A program made the position numbers and the translations under genes. From assembly GCF_014287955.1 (NCBI RefSeq), contig NZ_JACOPD010000003.1, positions 248,001 through 312,000 of the forward strand: a stretch of DNA of 64,000 nucleotides, given 5' to 3'. Each line of letters starts with the position of its first letter. Positions within the stretch are counted from its first letter, which is position 1. Under the pieces are notes generated by a model. It saw nothing but the letters and a program-made list of their open reading frames with translations, was not told where the DNA came from and searched no databases. Source of the stretch: Lachnospira hominis (ex Liu et al. 2021) (GTDB lineage Bacteria; Bacillota; Clostridia; Lachnospirales; Lachnospiraceae). Positions 8,137-18,134 of this stretch are shown piece after piece.

Positions 8137-9854
8137 ATTTAATATTCAGATATATGAAACCCCACTTCCCACGCATGGTAGTGGGGTTTATGGTTAAATT
8201 TTCCGGAACAGTAATGGATCTGCTGCTTCCGTGGATACTTGCATATATTATTGATGAAGTTGTGCCTGAGGCAGATATTGCGAGAGTTGTACAGTGGGGA
8301 CTTGTCATGGTTGTCTGTGCATTTATTGCGGTACTCGGCAATGTGACAGCAAACAGAATGGCTTCATCAGTTGCGAGAGATTCAATGCGTGTTTTAAGAA
8401 ATGATACATTTACGGCAATTATGAATCTTTCGTGCGGACAGGTTGACAACTTCTCTCAGAGCACACTTATATCACGAATGACAAGTGATACATATAATAT
8501 TCATCAGATTATGAATTCTATGCAGAGAATGGGTGTGCGTGCACCGATTCTTCTTATTGGCGGGATTATTGTTACTATGACACTTGATCCGGTGCTCTCG
8601 GCAATACTTGCATCAACACTTCCATTTCTTGCAATAGTAGTCATATATGTTGCTAAAAAAGGCATTCCTCTTTATAACACGCATCAGAAGGCAAGTGATG
8701 TCATGATAGGCCGTGTGCGTGAAAGTATTACAGGAATACGAGTTATCAAGGCACTTTCAAAAGGTGATTATGAGCGTGAGAGATTTGAAAATATCAATCT
8801 GGATGTTGTTGAAAAGGAGAAAAAAGCGGGTATAACAATGGCACTTACCAATCCGGTTATGAATTTCCTTCTTAATGTTGGCTGGGTAATGATTATATTT
8901 GTTGGGGCAGTCCGTGTAAATGCCGGACTTACAGCACCTGGTAAAATTATTGCATTTCTTACATATTTTACAATAATCCTTAATGCCATGCTTTCAATAA
9001 CACGTCTTTTCGTTATGTTTTCAAGAGCCGGTTCGTCTGCCGAAAGAATAGAAGAAATATTACAAGCCCGGTCTGACATTAAGAATCAGGATACTAATGA
9101 TAATAAAAGCTGTGATGAGAGCCTTCCGTATATTGTTTTTGATAATGTGAGTTTCTCATATAATGGAAATGTTGATAACCTTTCTGATATTTCATTTTCA
9201 CTGGAAAAAGGCCAGAAGCTTGGAATTATTGGTGCAACAGGCTCTGGAAAGACAACAATTATCAATCTTTTAATGAGATTTTATGATGTCTCATCAGGAA
9301 AGATATTCATTGATGGAAAAGATATTCGTGATTATGATGTGGGTGTTCTGCGTGAGAAATTCGGTGCTGTATTTCAGAATGACATTATATTTGAAGACAG
9401 TGTTTCGGAAAATATAAAACTTGGAAGAAATATAACTGACGAGAATATGAAAAAAGCAGCAAAAGCATCATGTATTGATTCACATATAAGCCAGATGGAT
9501 GAAGGATACGATTCATTTCTTGCAATAAGAGGAAATAACCTTAGTGGTGGACAGAAACAGAGAATGTTAATTTCGCGTGCGATTGCGGGAAATCCTGAGA
9601 TTCTTGTGCTTGATGATTCTTCAAGTGCACTGGATTACAAGACTGATGCAGCAATACGAAAAAATATTGATGAAATGGGAAAAAACACAACTACAATTAT
9701 AGTTGCACAAAGAGTAAGTTCAGTGCTTGACTGTGATAAGATAATTGTTATAGATGAAGGCAGGATTGCAGCATGCGGAAATCATGATAAGCTTCTTAAA
9801 ACATGTGCAATTTATGCAAGAATAAGCAGTCTTCAGAGCGGAATAACACAGTAA
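8133..9854 (+). CDS. Heterodimeric ABC exporter, degenerate-site subunit
   Basis: A 573-residue half-transporter: six predicted transmembrane helices (about 1-310), then an ATPase domain. The ATPase has Walker A GATGSGKTT, a canonical LSGGQKQR signature, and Walker B ILVLDDSSSALD. The catalytic glutamate is replaced by Asp (second D of LDD), which marks the degenerate subunit of a heterodimer. It overlaps the isomerase stop by four bases with no obvious ribosome site of its own, so it depends on coupling. A 9-bp inverted repeat (8157-8165 with 8181-8189) lies within its first 20 codons. The partner follows 16 bases later. Cargo is unknown; drugs, lipids or peptides are all possible for this class. 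Confidence 0.88.
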   Translation: MNLIFRYMKPHFPRMVVGFMVKFSGTVMDLLLPWILAYIIDEVVPEADIARVVQWGLVMVVCAFIAVLGNVTANRMASSVARDSMRVLRNDTFTAIMNLSCGQVDNFSQSTLISRMTSDTYNIHQIMNSMQRMGVRAPILLIGGIIVTMTLDPVLSAILASTLPFLAIVVIYVAKKGIPLYNTHQKASDVMIGRVRESITGIRVIKALSKGDYERERFENINLDVVEKEKKAGITMALTNPVMNFLLNVGWVMIIFVGAVRVNAGLTAPGKIIAFLTYFTIILNAMLSITRLFVMFSRAGSSAERIEEILQARSDIKNQDTNDNKSCDESLPYIVFDNVSFSYNGNVDNLSDISFSLEKGQKLGIIGATGSGKTTIINLLMRFYDVSSGKIFIDGKDIRDYDVGVLREKFGAVFQNDIIFEDSVSENIKLGRNITDENMKKAAKASCIDSHISQMDEGYDSFLAIRGNNLSGGQKQRMLISRAIAGNPEILVLDDSSSALDYKTDAAIRKNIDEMGKNTTTIIVAQRVSSVLDCDKIIVIDEGRIAACGNHDKLLKTCAIYARISSLQSGITQ

Positions 9855-9870
9855 AGGAGAAAGTGTTATC

Positions 9871-11694
9871 ATGGCAAAAACAGGTGCAGATATGTTCCGT
9901 ATGGGACCAAAGATTGCAAAGGGAACAAGTGCGGAAGAGATATATAAAAACAGCAGAAGTATCAATAAAAAGGGTACTATTTTGAGACTGTCAAAATACC
10001 TTATGAGATATAAATATCTCATGGCAGCAGCGTTATTTTTATCAATTGCGGGTAATGTTTTTGCACTTATCGGACCAAAGCTTTCAGGTCAGGCGATTGA
10101 TGCAATAACCGGTACCGGTCAGGTGGATTTTAAAAAAGTCACGCATTACTGTATTCTGATGGCAATATTTTATATTGCATCTTCAGTAATGTCTTATATA
10201 CTTTCTGTCCTTATGATACATATAACACAGAAATGTGTTTACCAGATGAGAAAAGATGTCTATGACAGCCTTATGAAACTTCCGGTATCATATTTTGATA
10301 AACATCAGACGGGTGAGATATTAAGCAGAATTTCTTATGATATAGATACAGTAAATACATCGCTTTCAACTGACCTTGTGCAGATACTCACGAGTGTTAT
10401 AACGGTTGTCGGCTCGTTCTTTATGATGCTTTCGATATCTCCGATGCTGATACTTATATTTGTTGTAACAATACCTTTGTCATTTCTTATAACAAAGTTT
10501 ATTACAGGAAAAACAAGACCATTGTTTCGGGAGCGTTCAGCAGCACTTGGACGTCTCAACGGATTTGTTGAAGAGATGATAGGCGGGCATAAGACAATAA
10601 AAGCATATCACAGGGAAGAAAATACTATTAACAAGTTCAAAGAAAATAATGATGATGCCGTAAAATGTTATTATGAGGCAGAGTATTTCGGAAGCATGAC
10701 AGGTCCGTGTGTTAATTTTGTTAATAATCTTTCGCTTGCATGCATATCTGTCTTTGGTGCTGTATTATACATTGGAGCTAAGATTTCAATTGGTGATATT
10801 TCTTCGTTTGTACTTTATTCGAGAAAATTTTCAGGTCCTATCAATGAGGCAGCAAATGTACTGAATGAATTCCAGTCTGCAATTGCAGCGGCAGAAAGGG
10901 TGTTCAGGCTTATTGATGAACCGAAAGAACCTGTAGATAAGCCTGATGCAGTCAGCCTTAGTAATGTAGAAGGAAAAGTTGATTTTGATAATGTAAGCTT
11001 TGGGTATGTAAGAGATAAGATAATACTTAAAGATATAAGTCTGTCAGCAAAACCCGGACAGGTAATAGCAATAGTAGGTGAAACAGGAGCCGGAAAGACA
11101 ACAATAATTAATCTTCTTATGCGTTTTTATGATATTGCCAGCGGCAAGATAAGCATTGATGATAAAAACTACAGGGATTATAAAATGTCGGATTTAAGGA
11201 AATCTTTTGCAATGGTTTTACAGGATACATGGCTGTTTAACGGAACGGTGTACGAAAATATTGCATATGGTAATGAAAATGCTACAAGGCAGCAGGTTAT
11301 AGAAGCAGCTAAAGCAGCAAAGATTCACAGATATATTGAAAGTCTGCCTGATGGTTATGATACTGTGCTTACTGAAAATGCAACAAATATTTCAAAAGGA
11401 CAGAAACAACTACTTACGATTGCGAGAGCAATGCTTCTTGATTCGTCAATGCTCATACTTGATGAGGCGACGTCAAATGTTGATATAGTAACAGAGGCGG
11501 ATATATCCGGTGCAATGGTCAAACTTATGAAAAATAAAACATGCTTTGTCATTGCACACAGACTGTCTACAATACAGAATGCAGACAGGATTCTTGTGGT
11601 AAAAGACGGCAATATTGTAGAGCAGGGAACACATCAGGAACTGCTTGATAAAAAACAGTTCTATTACAGTATGTATAATGCTCAGTTTTCGTGA
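9871..11694 (+). CDS. Heterodimeric ABC exporter, catalytic subunit
   Basis: A 607-residue ABC exporter half with an N-terminal extension of about 45 residues, six transmembrane helices, and an ATPase domain. Walker A is GETGAGKTT and Walker B is MLILDEATSNVD with the catalytic Glu. Its signature reads ISKGQKQL instead of LSGGQ. Paired with the preceding subunit (intact LSGGQ, Asp for Glu) this gives one full ATP site (this Walker A/B with the partner signature) and one degenerate site, the TM287/288-like arrangement. GGAG-containing AAAGGAGAAAG lies before the ATG. The gene closes the operon that begins at 4844 or at 7300. Confidence 0.9.
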   Translation: MAKTGADMFRMGPKIAKGTSAEEIYKNSRSINKKGTILRLSKYLMRYKYLMAAALFLSIAGNVFALIGPKLSGQAIDAITGTGQVDFKKVTHYCILMAIFYIASSVMSYILSVLMIHITQKCVYQMRKDVYDSLMKLPVSYFDKHQTGEILSRISYDIDTVNTSLSTDLVQILTSVITVVGSFFMMLSISPMLILIFVVTIPLSFLITKFITGKTRPLFRERSAALGRLNGFVEEMIGGHKTIKAYHREENTINKFKENNDDAVKCYYEAEYFGSMTGPCVNFVNNLSLACISVFGAVLYIGAKISIGDISSFVLYSRKFSGPINEAANVLNEFQSAIAAAERVFRLIDEPKEPVDKPDAVSLSNVEGKVDFDNVSFGYVRDKIILKDISLSAKPGQVIAIVGETGAGKTTIINLLMRFYDIASGKISIDDKNYRDYKMSDLRKSFAMVLQDTWLFNGTVYENIAYGNENATRQQVIEAAKAAKIHRYIESLPDGYDTVLTENATNISKGQKQLLTIARAMLLDSSMLILDEATSNVDIVTEADISGAMVKLMKNKTCFVIAHRLSTIQNADRILVVKDGNIVEQGTHQELLDKKQFYYSMYNAQFS

Positions 11695-11716
11695 AAAACA
11701 AGGGATTATACAGTAA

Positions 11717-11746
11717 TTGACTACTTGTATTTTCAGATGGTAGAAT
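11717..11746 (+). promoter_or_regulatory. Probable promoter for rel
   Basis: TTGACT (11717-11722) and TAGAAT (11741-11746) are 18 bases apart, about 65 bases upstream of the rel start. The preceding exporter operon ends at 11694. Confidence 0.45.
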
Positions 11747-11811
11747 ATATAATTAATATTAAAACTAGAAAGAGACACAGCTGGAGCTGATGATGAAGCG
11801 GAGGTAATGGT

Positions 11812-14106
11812 ATGCCGGAAAAGATTGTACTTGAACAGGATAAGAATATTAAAACAAAAGAAGTTGAGAGACCGGTGGATACTCCTGCGGATTTCACAAG
11901 CCCGGAGGTGCTTTATCAGGATTTAATCACAGAGATTAAAAAATATCATCCGTCATCGGATTTATCTGATATTGAGAAAGCATATAAGGTCGCTTACAAG
12001 GCACATGAAGGACAGAAGAGAAAGTCGGGTGAGCCATATATAATTCATCCTCTTTGTGTTGCAATTATACTTGCAGAACTTGAGCTTGATAAGGAGTCGA
12101 TTATAGCGGGTCTTCTGCATGATGTAGTTGAAGATACAGTTATGACAAGTGAAGATGTAGAAAAAGAATTCGGCTCTGAAGTTGCACTTCTTGTTGATGG
12201 TGTTACAAAGCTTACACAGCTCAACTATGAGCATGATAAAATAGAAGTCCAGGCAGAGAATCTTCGTAAGATGTTTCTTGCTATGGCAAAAGATATTCGT
12301 GTAATTATGATAAAGCTTGCCGATAGACTTCACAATATGAGAACAATGCAATACCAGTCACCGGCTAAGCAGATTGAAAAGTCAAGAGAGACTATGGAAA
12401 TATACGCTCCTATTGCACACAGGCTCGGTATTTCAAAGATTAAGGTTGAACTTGACGACCTTTCAATGAAATATCTTATGCCTGATGTATACAACGATCT
12501 TGTTGAGCAGGTAAATCTCAACAGACCCGGCAGGGAAGCATTTATCAAGAGTATTATAAAAGAAGTCGGAATGCACATAAGCAATGCCGGAATTGAGGCA
12601 GAGATTGACGGAAGAGTAAAGCACTTCTTTTCTATTTACAGAAAGATGGTCAACCAGAATAAGACACTTGACCAGATTTATGATATTTTTGCCGTAAGAA
12701 TCAAGGTTGACACAGTAAAGGACTGTTATGCCGCACTCGGTGTAATACATGAGATGTATAAGCCAATCCCGGGACGTTTCAAGGATTATATAGCAATGCC
12801 TAAGCCTAATATGTATCAGTCGCTTCATACAACATTGATTGCTTCTAACGGACAGCCGTTTGAGGTGCAGATTCGTACTTATGAGATGCACAGAACTGCT
12901 GAGTATGGTATTGCGGCACACTGGAAATATAAAGAAGGCAAGAGCGGTGCACCTTCCAATGAAGAGGCAAAGCTTAGCTGGCTTCGCCAGATGCTTGAAT
13001 GGCAGACAGAGATGTCTGATAACAAAGAATTTCTTTCTTCTATTAAGAGTGATTTGAATCTTTTTTCAGATAATATATATTGTTTTACACCTACAGGTGA
13101 TGTCAAGAATCTTCCGGCCGGTTCATGCCCTGTTGATTTTGCATACAGCATTCACAGTGCAGTCGGCAATAAGATGGTAGGTGCAAGAGTCAACGGCAAA
13201 CTTGTAACCATAGATTATGAATTAAAGAGTGGTGACAGAGTTGAGATTATCACATCGCAGAATTCAAAAGGACCGAGCCGTGACTGGCTTAATATTGTCA
13301 AGAGCACGCAGGCAAGAAACAAGATTAATCAATGGTTTAAGCAGGAGTTAAAAGAAGATAATATTTTAAAGGGCAAGGAGCTTATAACTAATTACTGTAA
13401 GACAAAAGGCATTGTTCTTTCTGATATTATGAAACCTGAAAATCAGGAAAAGACACTTAACAAGTATGGCTTTAAAGACTGGAATTCACTTCTGGCATCT
13501 GTCGGACATGGCGGATTAAAGGAAGGTCAGGTTGTCAATAAGCTTGTTGAGGAAAATGAAAAACGCAAGAAAGCCGAAGTTACTGACAATGATGTACTGG
13601 AAGGCATTGTACAGCAGGAAGCAAAGAATAAAGATAAATATAAAAAAACACGTGGCGGTATAGTAGTCAAAGGCATACATGATGTAGCTGTAAGATTTTC
13701 AAAGTGCTGCAATCCGGTGCCGGGCGATGAGATTGTCGGATTTGTAACAAGAGGAAGAGGTGTTACAATACATCGTACAGATTGTGTAAATGTTATTAAT
13801 TTTCCTGAAAATGAGAGAGAACGTCTCATTGAGGCTGAATGGGAGCAGGTTGATTCATCTGCTGATAAATACAGCACTGAGATTAATATTTTTGCAGGTA
13901 ACAGAACCGGACTTATTGTAGATATATCAAGAATATTTACAGAAGCTAACATAGATGTTAAATTTATGAACAGCCGTGTTAATAAGAAAGGTATTGCAAC
14001 AATTAATCTTGGATTTGACATACATGGAAAAGATGAGCTTAACAGGCTTGTAGAAAAGCTTAGAAATATCGAAGGCGTTACAGATGTAGCAAGAACAGCA
14101 GGCTGA
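11812..14106 (+). CDS. rel: Bifunctional (p)ppGpp synthetase/hydrolase
   Basis: A long RelA/SpoT homologue of 764 residues that makes and degrades (p)ppGpp in the stringent response. It has the HD hydrolase domain (HDVVEDT, His-Asp at about 103-104), the synthetase domain with GRFKDYIAMPKPN and YQSLHTT, a TGS domain (about 405-465; CFTPTGDVKNLPAGS), a conserved Cys-rich/RIS segment with FSKCCNPVPGDEI, and a C-terminal ACT domain. The RFKD motif is the form found in bifunctional enzymes, and the hydrolase motif is intact, so both activities are expected. GGAGG lies seven bases before the ATG. The gene is followed 20 bases later by a metallo-hydrolase, as in many clostridia. Confidence 0.95.
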   Translation: MPEKIVLEQDKNIKTKEVERPVDTPADFTSPEVLYQDLITEIKKYHPSSDLSDIEKAYKVAYKAHEGQKRKSGEPYIIHPLCVAIILAELELDKESIIAGLLHDVVEDTVMTSEDVEKEFGSEVALLVDGVTKLTQLNYEHDKIEVQAENLRKMFLAMAKDIRVIMIKLADRLHNMRTMQYQSPAKQIEKSRETMEIYAPIAHRLGISKIKVELDDLSMKYLMPDVYNDLVEQVNLNRPGREAFIKSIIKEVGMHISNAGIEAEIDGRVKHFFSIYRKMVNQNKTLDQIYDIFAVRIKVDTVKDCYAALGVIHEMYKPIPGRFKDYIAMPKPNMYQSLHTTLIASNGQPFEVQIRTYEMHRTAEYGIAAHWKYKEGKSGAPSNEEAKLSWLRQMLEWQTEMSDNKEFLSSIKSDLNLFSDNIYCFTPTGDVKNLPAGSCPVDFAYSIHSAVGNKMVGARVNGKLVTIDYELKSGDRVEIITSQNSKGPSRDWLNIVKSTQARNKINQWFKQELKEDNILKGKELITNYCKTKGIVLSDIMKPENQEKTLNKYGFKDWNSLLASVGHGGLKEGQVVNKLVEENEKRKKAEVTDNDVLEGIVQQEAKNKDKYKKTRGGIVVKGIHDVAVRFSKCCNPVPGDEIVGFVTRGRGVTIHRTDCVNVINFPENERERLIEAEWEQVDSSADKYSTEINIFAGNRTGLIVDISRIFTEANIDVKFMNSRVNKKGIATINLGFDIHGKDELNRLVEKLRNIEGVTDVARTAG

Positions 14107-14126
14107 TTAAAAACTGGAGAAATAAT

Positions 14127-14756
14127 ATGAATATAAAAATGGATTATACTGTAATACCGGGAGTTTCAACAAACTGTTATCTTCTGATAAACAAAGATAC
14201 AGACGAAGCAGTTATAATTGACCCGGCTGGCAATGAGCCACAGATTAGTGCTTTGATTGAAAAAAATAAATGTCATCCATGTGCAATACTTATAACTCAT
14301 GGCCATTATGACCATATAGGTGCAGCAAGGCAGCTTGCCGTTAAATATGGAATAAAAGTGTACGCGGGTGAGCATGAAAAGGAACTTCTGGCAGATGCAT
14401 ACAAGAATCTTTCGGCTCATATGGGAGCTAAGATAACACTTGAGGCAGATGTCTGGATTAAAGATAAACAACATATTAATCCAGCCGGAATAGATATAGA
14501 AGTAATCCATACGCCGGGACATACATCAGGCGGTGTGTCATATTATGTTAAAGATGCATCTGTGCTTTTTTCAGGTGATACTTTGTTTGCTGAATCAGTT
14601 GGAAGGACAGATTTTGCAACGGGAAGTTTTTCAGATATTGTTTCAAGCATAAAAGATAAATTGTTTTTACTGCCTGATGATACAGTTGTATTTCCGGGGC
14701 ATGGTGAGAGCACATCAATTGCCCATGAAAAGAAATATAATCCATATTGCCAGTAA
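14127..14756 (+). CDS. MBL-fold metallo-hydrolase (glyoxalase II-like)
   Basis: A 209-residue metallo-beta-lactamase-fold hydrolase. The metal-binding THGHYDHIGA motif is at about residue 54, followed by TPGHTSG (third His), FSGDTLFAESVGRTD (bridging Asp) and FPGHGESTS (last His). This set is typical of the glyoxalase II-like YqgX/GloB group, which hydrolyses thioesters such as acyl-thiols. The true substrate is unknown. It sits between rel and hemZ with short spacers and probably shares their transcript. Confidence 0.88.
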   Translation: MNIKMDYTVIPGVSTNCYLLINKDTDEAVIIDPAGNEPQISALIEKNKCHPCAILITHGHYDHIGAARQLAVKYGIKVYAGEHEKELLADAYKNLSAHMGAKITLEADVWIKDKQHINPAGIDIEVIHTPGHTSGGVSYYVKDASVLFSGDTLFAESVGRTDFATGSFSDIVSSIKDKLFLLPDDTVVFPGHGESTSIAHEKKYNPYCQ

Positions 14757-14806
14757 AATATCTGTCTGGCTGCAATATAAAAATTAATAACAGAAATGAG
14801 AAAAAT

Positions 14807-16213
14807 ATGATTTATGTAGATTTGCGGAATTCTGATTTTTATGATGATGCACAAGTGCTTATAAAGTCGTTTTATCCTAGAATGCAGACATCGCTTCTAA
14901 AAGACGACTCCCGGCTTACGGATGAGGATACGGTTATATATGCAGATACTTCAATGTGTGAAGGTGTTTCAAAGAAAGAGGCACATGACAGATTTAAGAA
15001 AAATCTGTATTTAAAGCTTCAGGGTGATACGGGAAAAAATCTTCCCTGGGGATATCTTACAGGTGTAAGACCAAGTAAAATTGCATATTCAATGTTAGAA
15101 GCTGGTAATTCTGATGAGGAGATCATGTCAGAATTTGAAGAAAAGCATTTTGTGTCTCATGATAAAGCAGAACTTGCAATGCAGGTCGCAAAGACAGAGA
15201 AAAAGATTCTTGAAGACATTGATTATACAAATGGTTACAGTATTTACATAGGAATTCCGTTTTGCCCGACAACATGCCTGTATTGTTCATTTACATCGTA
15301 TTCACTTGCAGCTAACAGGTCCAAAGTTGATTTGTATCTTGATGCACTTGTCAAAGAAATGAGATTTGTTGCGGACAGAATGAAAGGCAGACGTCTTGAT
15401 ACAGTATATTTTGGAGGCGGAACGCCGACCACTCTTGAACCTGAACAGCTTGACAGGCTGCTTAATGAGCTTGAAGCAGACTTTGACATGAGTACCGTAA
15501 AGGAGCTGACTGTAGAGGCGGGAAGACCTGACAGTGTGACGGTACAGAAGCTTGAAGTGTTAAAAAAACATGGTGTTGACAGGATTTCTATAAATCCGCA
15601 GACGATGAATGACAAGACTCTTGAAATTATCGGAAGAAGACATAGTGCCACGCAGGTTGAGGAAGCATTTAAACTTGCAAGAAGCGTTGGCTTTGATAAT
15701 ATTAATATGGATATTATTCTTGGACTTCCGGGTGAAGGAATTAATGAACTGCGGTATACACTTGACAAAATAAAAGAGTTAAAGCCGGAGAGTCTGACTG
15801 TTCATTCGCTTGCGATAAAGAGGGCAGCCGCACTCAATATATGGCGTGAAAAATATGAAAACCTGAAGTTTGAAAACAGTGATGAAACTGTGAGTCTTGC
15901 ACAAAAGTATGCCGGTGATATCGGCTGTATGCCATATTATATGTATCGTCAGAAAAATATGGCAGGAAATCTTGAAAATGTAGGTTATTCTGTTCCTGGA
16001 AAAGAATGTATTTATAATATTCTTATTATGGAGGAAAAACAGACAATAATAGCCATGGGTGCAGGTGCATCAACAAAAGCGGTATTTGATGCGGACCAAC
16101 CGAGTCCGCGGATAGAGCGTGTCGAGAATGTAAAAGACCTGACAAGCTATATTTCAAGAATTGATGAAATGATTGAAAGAAAAAGAATATTTTTTGACAA
16201 TAATATGTTATAA
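14807..16213 (+). CDS. hemZ: Coproporphyrinogen III dehydrogenase-like radical SAM protein HemZ
   Basis: A radical SAM protein of the HemN/HemZ group, about 468 residues. The cluster motif CPTTCLYCSF (CxxxCxxC) is at about residue 158 from this start, followed by YFGGGTPTT (SAM binding), VEAGRPDS and NMDIILGLPGE. HemZ has an extra N-terminal domain of about 150 residues before the radical SAM core, which is present here. The start at 14807 gives MIYVDLRNSD; an upstream in-frame ATG at 14747 would overlap the previous gene. The ribosome site is weak. Many Lachnospiraceae lack full haem synthesis, so the real reaction may not be oxidation of coproporphyrinogen. Confidence 0.85.
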   Translation: MIYVDLRNSDFYDDAQVLIKSFYPRMQTSLLKDDSRLTDEDTVIYADTSMCEGVSKKEAHDRFKKNLYLKLQGDTGKNLPWGYLTGVRPSKIAYSMLEAGNSDEEIMSEFEEKHFVSHDKAELAMQVAKTEKKILEDIDYTNGYSIYIGIPFCPTTCLYCSFTSYSLAANRSKVDLYLDALVKEMRFVADRMKGRRLDTVYFGGGTPTTLEPEQLDRLLNELEADFDMSTVKELTVEAGRPDSVTVQKLEVLKKHGVDRISINPQTMNDKTLEIIGRRHSATQVEEAFKLARSVGFDNINMDIILGLPGEGINELRYTLDKIKELKPESLTVHSLAIKRAAALNIWREKYENLKFENSDETVSLAQKYAGDIGCMPYYMYRQKNMAGNLENVGYSVPGKECIYNILIMEEKQTIIAMGAGASTKAVFDADQPSPRIERVENVKDLTSYISRIDEMIERKRIFFDNNML

Positions 16214-16270
16214 TTAAATAACATGTTATAATAAATAATAATTATGTTATTTACAGGAGGAAAGTTAGTA

Positions 16271-18067
16271 ATGGCTGAAGCAATGGTAGGCTTAAAAAGA
16301 ACACATAGATGTACGGAGGTATCAGCTGCCAATGTAGGCGAGACTGTAACAGTTATGGGCTGGGTTCAGACAAGAAGAAATCTTGGCTCGCTTATATTTG
16401 TGGATTTGAGGGACAGAAGCGGCCTTTTGCAGATTGTATTTGATGAAAATTCAGTTGGAAAAGAAGGATTTGATAAAGCATATACACTTAGAAATGAATA
16501 TGTTATAGCTGTAGTCGGAAAGGTTGAGAAGCGTTCAGGTGCAGTAAATGAAAATCTTAAAACAGGTGATATAGAAGTTGTTGCATCACAGCTCCGAATT
16601 CTTTCAGAATCAGAGACACCACCATTTCCAATCGAAGCTAATATCAATACGAAGGAAGATTTGAGATTAAAGTACAGATGTCTGGATTTAAGAAGACCTG
16701 ATATCCAGTCAAATATTATTATGAGAAGCAAGGTTGCCACGCTTACAAGAGCATTCCTTGCCAATGAAGGATTCCTTGAGATAGAGACACCAATGCTTAC
16801 AAAGAGTACACCGGAAGGAGCAAGAGATTATCTTGTACCTAGCCGTATTCATCCTGGTAAGTTCTATGCACTTCCGCAGTCACCACAGCTTTTTAAGCAG
16901 ATGCTCATGTGTTCAGGTTATGACAGATATATGCAGATTGCAAGATGTTTCCGTGATGAGGATTTACGTGCAGACAGACAGCCTGAATTTACACAGATAG
17001 ATATGGAGCTTTCTTTTGTTGATGTAGATGATGTTATTGATGTAAATGAAAGACTTCTTGCACATCTTTTTAAAGAGGTTCTTGGAGTTGAAGTTAAGCT
17101 TCCAATCCAGAGAATGACATGGCAGGAGGCCATGGACAGATTCGGTTCAGATAAGCCTGATTTGAGATTTGGCATGGAGCTTAAAAATGTTACAGATATA
17201 GTTAAAAACTGTGGATTCGGAGTATTTACAGGTGCTATTGAAAATGGTGGCTCAGTACGTGGTATTAATGTTAAGGGTCAGGGTGCAATGCCTCGTAAAA
17301 AGATTGATGCACTTGTTGATTTTGCAAAGGGTTATGGTGCAAAAGGACTTGCCTATATTGCTATTCATGAAGATGGAACAGTTAAATCATCATTTGCGAA
17401 GTTTATGACAGAAGAAGAAATGCAGTCACTTATCAAGGCAATGGATGGAGAAAATGGTGATTTACTTCTCTTTGCGGCAGATAAGAATAAGATTGTATGG
17501 AATGTTCTTGGTGCACTCAGAGTTGAACTTGCAGACCAGCTTGGACTTCTTGACAAGAATGAATTCAGATTCTTATGGGTAACAGAATTTCCTCAGTTTG
17601 AATGGTCTGATGAAGAGAACAGATTTGTGGCAATGCATCATCCGTTTACAATGCCTATGGATGAAGATCTTGATATGCTTGAGACTAACCCTGGTGCAGT
17701 ACGTGCAAAGGCATATGATATTGTACTTAACGGTACAGAAATCGGTGGTGGTTCAGTAAGAATTCATCAGGCAGATGTACAGCAGAGAATGTTTAATGCA
17801 CTTGGGTTTACAAATGAAGCGGCATATGAAAAGTTCGGATTCCTTCTTGATGCGTTCAAGTATGGTGTACCACCACACGCAGGTCTTGCATATGGTCTTG
17901 ACAGACTTGTAATGATTATGGCAAAGAGAGACAGCATCCGTGATGTAATAGCATTTCCAAAGGTTAAAGATGCATCATGTCTTCTTACAAATGCACCTGA
18001 TGTGGTTGATGAGAAACAGTTAAGGGAACTTTCAATAAATATAGATGTTGAAGAAGACGATAAATAA
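16271..18067 (+). CDS. aspS: Aspartate--tRNA ligase
   Basis: A class II aminoacyl-tRNA synthetase of bacterial type, 598 residues. It has an N-terminal OB fold (GWVQTRRNLGSLIFVDLRDRSG), motif 2 around RCFRDEDLRADRQPEFTQID, the inserted GAD domain (about 295-420), and motif 3 in the C-terminal GLAYGLDRLVMI. AGGAGG (16255-16260) lies ten bases before ATG 16271; an in-frame start at 16244 lies before that site and is unlikely. A 12-base palindrome ATAACATGTTAT at 16218-16229 sits in the short leader. The enzyme may also charge tRNA-Asn if the cell lacks AsnRS; this cannot be told from the window. Confidence 0.96.
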   Translation: MAEAMVGLKRTHRCTEVSAANVGETVTVMGWVQTRRNLGSLIFVDLRDRSGLLQIVFDENSVGKEGFDKAYTLRNEYVIAVVGKVEKRSGAVNENLKTGDIEVVASQLRILSESETPPFPIEANINTKEDLRLKYRCLDLRRPDIQSNIIMRSKVATLTRAFLANEGFLEIETPMLTKSTPEGARDYLVPSRIHPGKFYALPQSPQLFKQMLMCSGYDRYMQIARCFRDEDLRADRQPEFTQIDMELSFVDVDDVIDVNERLLAHLFKEVLGVEVKLPIQRMTWQEAMDRFGSDKPDLRFGMELKNVTDIVKNCGFGVFTGAIENGGSVRGINVKGQGAMPRKKIDALVDFAKGYGAKGLAYIAIHEDGTVKSSFAKFMTEEEMQSLIKAMDGENGDLLLFAADKNKIVWNVLGALRVELADQLGLLDKNEFRFLWVTEFPQFEWSDEENRFVAMHHPFTMPMDEDLDMLETNPGAVRAKAYDIVLNGTEIGGGSVRIHQADVQQRMFNALGFTNEAAYEKFGFLLDAFKYGVPPHAGLAYGLDRLVMIMAKRDSIRDVIAFPKVKDASCLLTNAPDVVDEKQLRELSINIDVEEDDK

Positions 18068-18134
18068 AAAGAGATACTAAAAGTGCTGTGTTGCTGTTGC
18101 AAAAGGAAAGAGCATTAGAAAGAGGTATACGTGT

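Noticed and set aside
12463..12921. Long minus-strand frame within rel
   Set aside because: It is a shadow of the rel coding sequence; the plus-strand protein shows all RSH domains.
16194..16232. Promoter for aspS
   Set aside because: TTGACA (16194-16199) and two TATAAT copies exist, but the spacings (9 and 27 bases) are not workable.
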